A DNA stretch of 12,670 nt from Clostridia bacterium (GTDB taxonomy: Bacteria; Bacillota; Clostridia; Oscillospirales; CAG-272): positions 1 through 12,670 of the forward strand of contig CAAFLY010000142.1 of NCBI GenBank assembly GCA_900763885.1. The letters are read 5' to 3'. Below are positions 7,983 to 12,670 of the stretch, one piece after another (position 1 is the stretch's first letter; each line of letters begins with the position of its first letter). The position numbers and the translations under genes are program-made. The notes beneath the pieces were generated by a model that was given only the letters and a program-made list of their open reading frames with translations, made no database searches and was not told where the DNA came from.

Positions 7983-8201
7983 TTATTTGCCGCGACCTTC
8001 AAGACGCTTCTTGAACTTGTCCACACGACCACCGGCATCTACATACTTCTGCTTGCCGGTGAAGAAAGGATGGCACTTGGAGCAAATGTCCACGCGCAGT
8101 TCACCGTTAGCATCACCCTTAGTAGAGCGAGTAGTAACAGATTCACCGCAGGCGCAGCGGATAGTTACTTCTTTATATTCGGGATGGATTCCTGCTTTCA
8201 T
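7983..8201 (-). CDS. rpmE: 50S ribosomal protein L31, zinc-binding type
   Basis: L31 is a small protein of the large ribosomal subunit at the intersubunit bridge. The 72-residue product begins MKAGIHPEY and carries four cysteines: C16 and C18 in RCACGES, and C40 and C43 in ICSKCHPFF. This is the zinc-coordinating C+ pattern, so it is the RpmE rather than the cysteine-free RpmE2/YtjA type. The basic end after FFTGKQKYVD is typical. An in-frame extension of 29 codons upstream lacks any L31 character and contains the promoter. The ATG at 8201 follows GAGGTG at six bases. The gene has its own promoter and terminator and is therefore probably monocistronic, although it lies just after sigE. Confidence 0.97.
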   Translation of the reverse strand: MKAGIHPEYKEVTIRCACGESVTTRSTKGDANGELRVDICSKCHPFFTGKQKYVDAGGRVDKFKKRLEGRGK

Positions 8202-8237
8202 TGTTTTCACCTCATTCCGCAGATATTCACGACGGAT

Positions 8238-8266
8238 AGTATACCACAGTCCGCCGAAAAATGCAA
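8238..8266 (-). promoter_or_regulatory. Near-consensus housekeeping promoter of rpmE
   Basis: On the minus strand TTGCAT (8266-8261) and TATACT (8243-8238) are 17 bases apart. A TGG precedes the -10 box, giving an extended -10. Transcription should start near 8231, leaving a leader of about 30 bases that holds the ribosome binding site GAGGTG. Confidence 0.85.
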
Positions 8267-8359
8267 TAGCTTTCTCAAAATTTTTCATCCCGAAAAGCGT
8301 ATTTTTTGTTTTTTCGCGCTCCCTTATGCCAAATCCGCCCCATCTGCCGTTTTTCGCGC

Positions 8360-9091
8360 CTACACCTTCGTTTCGATCTCCTTCTTCAACCGGCTAATGA
8401 TTTTCTTCTCAAGACGCGAGATATACGACTGGGAGATCCCGAGCACATCCGCGACCTCCTTCTGCGTCATCTCCCGCCTTCCCGAAAGTCCGTAGCGCAT
8501 CTCGATGATGATCCGCTCCCTCTCGCACAGTCCCGCGACTGCCTGCCGGATCGTCTTTTCATCCTCGTCTCGCTCCAGCTCCCGGCTGACTGTGTTTTCA
8601 TCGGAGCCCAGCACGTCGGACAGAAGCAGCTCGTTGCCGTCCCAGTCCATATGCAGCGGTTCGTCGATGGAAATATCTCCCTTATGCGACGCGTTCTTGC
8701 GGATGTACATGAGGATCTCGTTCTCAATACAGCGGGACGCGTAGGTGGCGAGCTTGATGTTCTTGTCGCTGCGGTAGGTGCGGATCGCCTTGATCAGCCC
8801 GATGGTCCCAATGGAGATGAGATCCTCGATCCCGATCCCTGTCGACTCGAATTTCTTCGCGATATACACGACAAGGCGCAGATTGTGTCGGATCAGGGTA
8901 TCCGCAGCCGCCGGATCGCTCTCCAGTCTGCCGAGCCACATCGCCTCCTCTTCTCTGGTCAGGGGAGACGGCAGAATATCCGCGCCGTTTATGTAATAGT
9001 TGCCGCTCTCTCCGAAAAACGCCAGCATCATCCGTCCGATCGCCGCGCGGAACTCGCTGATCCTGCGCCATGTCTTTGCTTCAACCATCAT
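8360..9091 (-). CDS. sigE: Sporulation sigma factor SigE precursor (pro-sigma-E)
   Basis: Sigma-E is the first mother-cell-specific sigma factor of endospore formation. This 243-residue protein has the diagnostic core: NLRLVVYIAKKFE (70-82), IEDLISIGTIGLIKA (88-102), KLATYASRCIENEI (113-126), DWDGNELLLSDVLG (149-162) and the C-terminal helix-turn-helix with LGISQSYISRLEKK (217-230). Residues 1 to about 31 form a basic and hydrophobic pro-sequence (WRRISEFRAAIGRMMLAFFG). It ends near NYYING, equivalent to the site where SpoIIGA cleaves the Bacillus subtilis precursor. Two ATGs occur in a row (9091 and 9088), and AGGG precedes the first. It lies downstream of spoIIGA, but the 119-base gap is mostly a repeat element. 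sigG, which follows sigE in many spore formers, is absent here. Confidence 0.96.
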   Translation of the reverse strand: MMVEAKTWRRISEFRAAIGRMMLAFFGESGNYYINGADILPSPLTREEEAMWLGRLESDPAAADTLIRHNLRLVVYIAKKFESTGIGIEDLISIGTIGLIKAIRTYRSDKNIKLATYASRCIENEILMYIRKNASHKGDISIDEPLHMDWDGNELLLSDVLGSDENTVSRELERDEDEKTIRQAVAGLCERERIIIEMRYGLSGRREMTQKEVADVLGISQSYISRLEKKIISRLKKEIETKV

Positions 9092-9112
9092 TTTCTCTTC
9101 CCTTTCCGTTTC

Positions 9113-9206
9113 TAAGGAACCTCTGAATAAATCGGATTTTTGCGATAAAAGGCTAAAATATAAGGGCTTTCATTGCAAAAATAACCTTAAATCAGAAGTT
9201 TCCTAA
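9113..9206. repeat. About 94-bp quasi-palindromic element between spoIIGA and sigE
   Basis: The left end TAAGGAACCTCTGAATAAAT, followed by CGGATTTTTGCGA, is an imperfect inverted copy of the right end TTGCAAAAAT...ATCAGAAGTTTCCTAA. The interior of about 28 bases is A+T-rich. A second copy with the same end order and nearly the same length lies at 10137-10230. The element fills most of the gap between the two sporulation genes: it ends four bases from the spoIIGA stop and stops just before the sigE ribosome binding site. It has no coding capacity. It resembles a miniature inverted-repeat or REP-like element, but no transposase or clear target duplication is visible. Confidence 0.7.
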
Positions 9207-9210
9207 CACG

Positions 9211-10014
9211 TCATACCGTGCCGCAGAGAGATGCCGGACAGAGCGCGCCGCAGTCCCCGTATTCTCCGCGCCGTTCCACGACAATCACCGCCCGCCGCGC
9301 CATTCCGTTGACGGTACACTCCTCCGCCACAAATCCGCCGACACAGCCCGTGCCGTCGATGGTCCTGGTCGGGATCACGCGCATCGAACGGAGGAGGCAT
9401 TCCGGACAGTCCCTGCCCAACAACCAATCGGATGTTACGGGAAAATCGGGCGCACTGTCCGCGGATAGGAATATGACCGGGATGCCGCTTATCGGATCGG
9501 TCACAAGATTGCCGGAATCCACAAGAGCGGTGACTTCCGTTTGCCAGTCGCCGTGGCGGATATGAAGCCTTGCCGTGCGTTCTGTCCGCTTCCGACGCCA
9601 CAATCGGAGACAGACGGCACAGATCCCGATCGTCGCCGTGTAAAATAGCGGATACGATCCGCCACCCGCCGCCGTGTATACCGGTTTTCCAAGGCGCATG
9701 AGCATTGTCATTACCCCGCCAAGCAGCGCACCGCAGCCCCACACGGCGATCCACATGGTGACAAACCGCCGCGCCGTGCCGTATCCGAATGAGACGAGCG
9801 TCATACCCGCCGACAGCAGAAGTCCCGCGCAGAGTATCAGCCAGCCACGCTCCGGCAAAAAGAGCAGTCCCACGCTGCCGAGTCCGCCGATCGCCGCCGA
9901 GACAAGGAGCCGTCCGGTTGTGATTCCGCGATGAAACAGACGTGCGCAGAGCCACAGAACGACAAGATCCATACTCGCGTCCACGAGGAACAGAATATCG
10001 GCGTATACCGTCAT
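9211..10014 (-). CDS. spoIIGA: Sporulation sigma-E factor-processing protease SpoIIGA
   Basis: SpoIIGA is a membrane-bound aspartic protease in the sporulation septum that removes the pro-sequence of sigma-E after a signal from the forespore. This 267-residue copy begins with hydrophobic segments, about five between residues 1 and 140 (for example ADILFLVDASMDLVVLWL and LLVSAAIGGLGSVGLLFL). A basic stretch RLWRRKRTER (137-146) follows, then the soluble protease domain with the active-site motif ALVDSGNLVTDP (163-174, D166). A glycine-rich loop GTGCVGGFVA lies at 221-230. It is somewhat shorter than the roughly 309-residue B. subtilis protein. The ATG at 10014 is preceded by GAGGAGAGG; the 19-codon in-frame extension upstream overlaps the promoter and was rejected. 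It is transcribed with sigE, its substrate. Confidence 0.93.
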   Translation of the reverse strand: MTVYADILFLVDASMDLVVLWLCARLFHRGITTGRLLVSAAIGGLGSVGLLFLPERGWLILCAGLLLSAGMTLVSFGYGTARRFVTMWIAVWGCGALLGGVMTMLMRLGKPVYTAAGGGSYPLFYTATIGICAVCLRLWRRKRTERTARLHIRHGDWQTEVTALVDSGNLVTDPISGIPVIFLSADSAPDFPVTSDWLLGRDCPECLLRSMRVIPTRTIDGTGCVGGFVAEECTVNGMARRAVIVVERRGEYGDCGALCPASLCGTV

Positions 10015-10038
10015 AGCACCTCTCCTCTCTCTGGGTAC

Positions 10039-10071
10039 AGTATACGCCAAGCGGGATGCGGATTTTGTCAC
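10039..10071 (-). promoter_or_regulatory. spoIIGA promoter with long spacer
   Basis: On the minus strand GTGACA (10071-10066) and TATACT (10044-10039) are 21 bases apart, and no acceptable -35 box exists at 17 bases. The B. subtilis spoIIG promoter likewise has a long spacer (22 bases) and depends on Spo0A to recruit sigma-A polymerase. Transcription should start near 10032, giving a leader of about 18 bases. Confidence 0.65.
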
Positions 10072-10092
10072 AGTCGGGCGTACGTGAAAATT

Positions 10093-10099
10093 TCCGACA
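10093..10099 (-). promoter_or_regulatory. Candidate Spo0A box
   Basis: TGTCGGA on the minus strand differs at one position from the 0A-box core TGTCGAA. It lies about 61-67 bases upstream of the predicted spoIIGA start site, in the range where activating boxes occur in spoIIG. Seven bases alone are weak evidence; the position is the main argument. Confidence 0.4.
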
Positions 10100-10136
10100 T
10101 ACGAGGTATTTCCGAGGGGGCATGGAATTGATAATC

Positions 10137-10230
10137 AATGGACGCGCTGAATCCATCGAGTTTTTGCGCGTCAAAAGCTTGCCTATATGGTTTTAGCGCA
10201 AAATCCGCCATACATCAGCGTTTCCTTTAT
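10137..10230. repeat. About 94-bp quasi-palindromic element upstream of spoIIGA
   Basis: The left end GGACGCGCTGAATCCAT, followed by CGAGTTTTTGCGCG, is an imperfect inverted copy of the right end AGCGCAAAATCCGCC...ATCAGCGTTTCC. The copy at 9113-9206 shares the end order, length and the (A)AAAGCT...ATAT interior pattern. It lies between the terminator of the DUF6179 gene and the spoIIGA promoter region, so both sides of spoIIGA carry one. It is non-coding. The left end is more diverged than the right end. Confidence 0.65.
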
Positions 10231-10246
10231 TTACTCCTTTCTGCCG

Positions 10247-10283
10247 TAAAAAAACGGAGAGCACCGATTTGTGGGTACTCTCC
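10247..10283 (-). terminator. Strong rho-independent terminator of the DUF6323/DUF6179 operon
   Basis: Twenty bases after the stop codon, the minus strand has GGAGAGTACC (10283-10274) pairing with GGTGCTCTCC (10265-10256): ten pairs with one wobble and an eight-base loop. GTTTTTTT (10255-10248, counting the G) follows. It isolates the operon from spoIIGA. Confidence 0.95.
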
Positions 10284-10302
10284 ATGAGGCAATATTCTCT
10301 TT

Positions 10303-10932
10303 TTACAGCACGATCGCATCCGCTGTTCCTTTTTGTCTCTCGCACAGCCGCTTCAGCATATCCACGGTACCCTCTATGGTGAACGGTCCGCGGATTTTAT
10401 AGGCGGGGATCGAGAAATAGAGCTTGTCCTGCGCGTTCAGACGGGGATCGTATGCGGCGAGATAGCGTGGGATCTGTACGTCTACGGCATGATTATACGC
10501 TTGCGGTGCCTCCATCGGGCGGGTATACCGGACATTGGCGAACAGTCGCTTTGCTTCGGCGTGTCGCTCCCGATTGACGGCATATCCGCGGTTGTACAGC
10601 TCCTCCGTCTTGATCTCCCGGAGCATCCGCGCCGCTTCATAATCGTTTCCGCAGGCAAGCAGGCATGTGTCGCAGTTGTAGAGGATACACTGCATGAATC
10701 CATTCGCGGTATCGAGCCGGACGGAGGAGGATTCCCCGCGCGACGAATAGCCGATGACGACCGCCAATGTATCCATCAGGCCCCGGCGGATTTTATCGAC
10801 GTCCGATTCCGTATAGATCCCGGCGCGCAATGCCTCAGCGGCGAGGGTGGCGGTATATTCACGTCTCTTGATGTTCTCCGCAAACAGCGTGTTGCCGGCG
10901 CGCAGTCCGTTATTCTCCGTCATGTCCGTCAT
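10303..10932 (-). CDS. Uncharacterised protein resembling DUF6179
   Basis: The 209-residue product has no recognisable enzyme motif, signal peptide or membrane segment. From memory it matches the uncharacterised DUF6179 family. The pattern is an early helical part (FAENIKRREYTATLAAEALR), then GESSSVRLDTANGFMQCIL (66-84), then EELYNRGYAV (110-119) with a charged helix and the VQIPRYLAAYDPRL segment (152-165). Family members as I remember them are longer, so this may be a short form. It is not a broken one, because a strong terminator follows 20 bases after its stop. The ATG at 10932 is preceded by GGGGGAG at ten bases and overlaps the upstream gene by 23 bases, so the pair is probably translationally coupled. 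Residues C82, C87, C90 and C94 are clustered (QCILYNCDTCLLAC), but nothing shows they bind metal. Confidence 0.7.
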   Translation of the reverse strand: MTDMTENNGLRAGNTLFAENIKRREYTATLAAEALRAGIYTESDVDKIRRGLMDTLAVVIGYSSRGESSSVRLDTANGFMQCILYNCDTCLLACGNDYEAARMLREIKTEELYNRGYAVNRERHAEAKRLFANVRYTRPMEAPQAYNHAVDVQIPRYLAAYDPRLNAQDKLYFSIPAYKIRGPFTIEGTVDMLKRLCERQKGTADAIVL

Positions 10933-11575
10933 GATACGTAATCTCCCCCGTTTCCGTGATGTGCCAATGATCGTTCTCCGCCTGCATATCGTCTACGCGC
11001 CAATGAATGCCGTCCTCATCGGTCCCGTCCTCGTCCTCCAGATAGCCATCCACACTGCCGTCCTCGTTCCGCCGGGCATTTTCATCCGACACACGGCTTT
11101 CGTCGTCCGTCCGATCGCGTTCGCCAAACCACTTTTCGTAATTCTCCCCGGCATTGATCCTGCGGATGATGATCTCCGCTTCCCGGCTTTCCAGGATTTC
11201 AACGGATCCGCGGCACCGCTGCTCAAACGCGATGTACAGCATGTCGGCAAGCTCCCGGTCGGTGATCCGATCATCGGTATCCGTTTTGATATAGTAGAAA
11301 AGATCCGTCACCTCACCGATGATGTACGCGTAATTTTCACGGGTCACATAGCGCGAACGGCAGAACCGGCGGATGATTTCCGATACCGCCCCCAGTCCGA
11401 ACTCGATCCGCTCGTTGTCCGCAAGCGATTTCTGCCGGATCTCCGAAATCTCCCGCGCCTCCTCCGGCAAAAGCGCGATGCCGTATTTTTCGCTGTAGCT
11501 GTTGAGTGCGAGGATCTCCCGCTCCACCGGCACTACGGCGAAATTTTCTAAGGTTATCAGTCCGTTCACGGTCAT
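10910..11575 (-). CDS. Uncharacterised protein resembling DUF6323
   Basis: The 221-residue product has no known function. Its first 130 or so residues fit, from memory, the uncharacterised DUF6323 family: LALNSYSEKYGIALLPEEAR (22-41), then RIEFGLGAVSEIIRRFCRS (56-74), NYAYIIGEVTDLFYYIKTDT (81-100) and CRGSVEILESRE (121-132). The remainder, about 150-221, is a strongly acidic low-complexity tail with EDEDGTDEDG and two short histidine-tryptophan patches (IHWRV, DHWHI). No membrane segment or nucleotide-binding motif is visible. The ORF extends 57 codons further upstream, but AAGGAG directly precedes the ATG at 11575. The spacing is tight (two bases), so GTG two codons later (11569) is an alternative start. 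The next gene overlaps its end, and such DUF6323/DUF6179 pairing supports both assignments. Confidence 0.72.
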   Translation of the reverse strand: MTVNGLITLENFAVVPVEREILALNSYSEKYGIALLPEEAREISEIRQKSLADNERIEFGLGAVSEIIRRFCRSRYVTRENYAYIIGEVTDLFYYIKTDTDDRITDRELADMLYIAFEQRCRGSVEILESREAEIIIRRINAGENYEKWFGERDRTDDESRVSDENARRNEDGSVDGYLEDEDGTDEDGIHWRVDDMQAENDHWHITETGEITYHDGHDGE

Positions 11576-11612
11576 TTCTCCTTCCCGGGCTTTATTATTT
11601 ACAAAAAAGCTC

Positions 11613-11641
11613 TTGACAAACCGGATCCTTTGTGGTATACT
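11613..11641 (+). promoter_or_regulatory. Near-perfect plus-strand promoter facing the DUF6323 operon
   Basis: TTGACA (11613-11618) and TATACT (11636-11641) are 17 bases apart, and TGG precedes the -10 box. Transcription should start near 11648 and run rightwards. No plus-strand protein gene lies downstream, but a perfect terminator does (11710-11734). Confidence 0.88.
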
Positions 11642-11695
11642 GTATGTACGTCTAAGGTACTGTATCTTGTGTTGTATCTGTATCAATACCGTACC

Positions 11696-11724
11696 AGTAT
11701 ACCATACGTGGCTTGTTTTGTCAA
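11696..11724 (-). promoter_or_regulatory. Near-perfect promoter of the DUF6323/DUF6179 operon
   Basis: On the minus strand TTGACA (11724-11719) and TATACT (11701-11696) are 17 bases apart with TGG before the -10 box. Transcription should start near 11689, giving a leader of about 114 bases before the ATG at 11575. Its -35 box lies inside the terminator hairpin of the facing plus-strand transcript. Confidence 0.9.
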
Positions 11725-11734
11725 GCCTTTTTTT
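11710..11734 (+). terminator. Intrinsic terminator of the plus-strand small RNA
   Basis: GGCTTG (11710-11715) pairs perfectly with CAAGCC (11722-11727) across a six-base loop and is followed by seven T residues (11728-11734). It has the right orientation only for plus-strand transcription. Confidence 0.88.
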
Positions 11735-11751
11735 GTTATTCCGCACCCAAA

Positions 11752-11809
11752 CGCAGGAAAATCGCCGCGGAACGAGTCCATTCGCAGGAACTTTTACCGT
11801 TCCGCAGCG
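11752..11809 (-). terminator. Likely terminator of trmB
   Basis: Shortly after the trmB stop, the minus strand has CGCTGCGGAACG (11809-11798) pairing with CGTTCCGCGGCG (11774-11763): twelve pairs with one wobble. The loop itself can pair further (AGTTCC with GGACT). The following ATTTTCC is a short U tract, so termination may be incomplete. Confidence 0.55.
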
Positions 11810-11824
11810 TCTGAAGGATTGTGG

Positions 11825-12562
11825 TTATAGCGACTTCTGCGCTTCCAGTGCTTTGATCGGCACACCCTTTTCGGAGAAATTCCGCTCATACTCGGTCATG
11901 ATGTTCGTCTCCGCGCGCGCGGAATGGTGCAGATCCTCCGTGCAGAACGTGAGCGTAAAGGGACTTTCGGCGACGGTCTCTCTGGAATAGGCAAACAGCA
12001 CATCGTTGTCGGTCTTGAAACGGAAGGTGCCGCCGGGGACGAGCACGCGCAGATACGCCGCAAGAAACACGGGACTGGTCAGCCGACGGTTCGCGTATCC
12101 CTTCTTGGGCCACGGATCGCTGAAATTTGCGTAGATGGTCTGGACAGAATTTTCCGGCAGGTGCGCAAGAATCCGTGCCGCGTCTCCCACCGTGAAACGG
12201 ACGTTGCCGCGCAGTTCCAAAGGAATAGCCCACGTTTCGCCATACGGATAGATGGTCCCATCCGGAGCCTGCCATCCGCCGTGCGCCGCCTTATGCCCAA
12301 GTCCTCTCCCCTCCGCGTATTTTTCGACCGCGCAGACCGCCACATCCGTGATTTTTTCCACGGCGAGATAGTTGTATTCCGGCTCCTTTTCGGACAACGC
12401 GGTGATGAAGCCCCCCTTGCCGCAGCCGATTTCCACACATAACGGACGGCTTTCGGCGTAGGAGGAGGGCAGCTCGTCCCAGATTTCGGCGTCACTTTGC
12501 CACACAAGCGGCGAAAGACACGCCAATCTTTCATTTCCGTACCGCTTTTTTCGCATTCTCAT
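11825..12562 (-). CDS. trmB: tRNA (guanine-N7-)-methyltransferase TrmB
   Basis: TrmB uses S-adenosylmethionine to methylate N7 of G46 in the variable loop of tRNAs. The 245-residue protein has the SAM-binding motif VEIGCGKGGFI (43-53), the acidic motif AVEK (67-70), the catalytic signature NFSDPWPKKGYANRRLTSP (146-164), FKTDN (182-186) and the closing TEYERNFSEKGVPI (223-236). Between the second and third strands of the fold there is an extra segment of about 30 residues (88-119, including HGGWQAPDGTIYPYGETW) that most homologues lack, as far as I remember them. The start ATG at 12562 follows GGAG at eleven bases; the ATG two codons later is less favourable. It has its own promoter and a hairpin after its stop, so it appears monocistronic. 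Confidence 0.95.
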   Translation of the reverse strand: MRMRKKRYGNERLACLSPLVWQSDAEIWDELPSSYAESRPLCVEIGCGKGGFITALSEKEPEYNYLAVEKITDVAVCAVEKYAEGRGLGHKAAHGGWQAPDGTIYPYGETWAIPLELRGNVRFTVGDAARILAHLPENSVQTIYANFSDPWPKKGYANRRLTSPVFLAAYLRVLVPGGTFRFKTDNDVLFAYSRETVAESPFTLTFCTEDLHHSARAETNIMTEYERNFSEKGVPIKALEAQKSL

Positions 12563-12618
12563 ATTGATTATTTCTCCGATTTTTGATAGAATATAGTAAG
12601 AGCTTTGCAGACGGGAAC

Positions 12619-12647
12619 ATTATACCATATTTCCGGCGGAATGTCTA
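12619..12647 (-). promoter_or_regulatory. Promoter of trmB
   Basis: On the minus strand TAGACA (12647-12642) and the consensus TATAAT (12624-12619) are 17 bases apart, with TGG before the -10 box. Transcription should start near 12612, about 50 bases before the start codon. Confidence 0.82.
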
Positions 12648-12670
12648 CGATGTTTTTTCATAGAGCGCCC

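Larger units (their letters stand above)
11648..11734 (+). ncRNA. Predicted 87-base antisense/small RNA
   Basis: The region between a near-perfect plus-strand promoter and a perfect plus-strand terminator predicts a discrete RNA of about 87 bases. It has no useful reading frame (ATG at 11644 is followed by a stop after three codons and precedes the start site). Internal pairing is possible: GGTACTG with CAGTATACC, and a GTAT...ATAC hairpin in the middle. About 42 bases are complementary to the predicted 5' leader of the DUF6323/DUF6179 mRNA, and the rest overlaps that operon's promoter. A role in controlling the operon by pairing or transcriptional interference is inference. Confidence 0.6.

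Noticed and set aside
8202..8288. In-frame 29-codon upstream extension of rpmE.
   Set aside because: It contains the promoter and does not match L31; the internal ATG at 8201 has an excellent ribosome binding site.
9203..10174. 323-codon minus-strand frame overlapping spoIIGA in another frame.
   Set aside because: The SpoIIGA frame has membrane segments and the DSGN protease motif with a good ribosome binding site; the overlapping frame is Arg-rich and runs through the promoter.
11630..11830. 66-codon plus-strand frame downstream of the plus-strand promoter.
   Set aside because: It begins at a non-ATG codon inside the promoter, upstream of the predicted start site, and runs through the terminator.

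Overview
The window looks like a chromosomal segment of a spore-forming member of the Clostridia (Firmicutes), G+C-rich by eye (above 50%). The basis is a spoIIGA-sigE sporulation pair, a dgt-dnaG-rpoD macromolecular-synthesis cluster, a zinc-type ribosomal protein L31, and promoters of TTGACA/TATAAT type with strong GGAG-like ribosome binding sites. The family level (Oscillospiraceae-like) is only an inference. All twelve protein genes lie on the minus strand, so transcription reads from the right end towards the left end.

Reading in the direction of transcription. (1) trmB (12562-11825) stands alone, with its own promoter and a hairpin terminator. (2) A two-gene operon (11575-10303) encodes proteins that resemble the uncharacterised families DUF6323 and DUF6179; the genes overlap by 23 bases and end in a strong terminator. 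Its promoter faces a second near-perfect promoter on the plus strand, which should produce an 87-base RNA ending in a perfect intrinsic terminator. (3) spoIIGA and sigE (10014-8360) encode the membrane protease and the pro-sigma factor it activates in the mother cell during sporulation. The promoter has an unusually long spacer, like the classical Spo0A-driven spoIIG promoter. (4) rpmE (8201-7983) has a near-consensus promoter and a terminator. (5) hflX and yigZ (7828-5779) are packed 10 bases apart. (6) dgt, dnaG, rpoD and a second rpoD-like gene (5519-171) form the replication/transcription cluster.

The most unusual items are: the face-to-face promoters with a predicted short antisense RNA in front of the DUF6323/DUF6179 operon; a family of short quasi-palindromic elements, two copies of about 94 bp bracketing spoIIGA and an inside-out relative upstream of dgt; and two adjacent primary-type sigma factor genes with nearly identical promoter-reading regions but wholly different N-termini, the second one extremely acidic. 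No CRISPR array, tRNA, rRNA, transposase or phage gene was seen.
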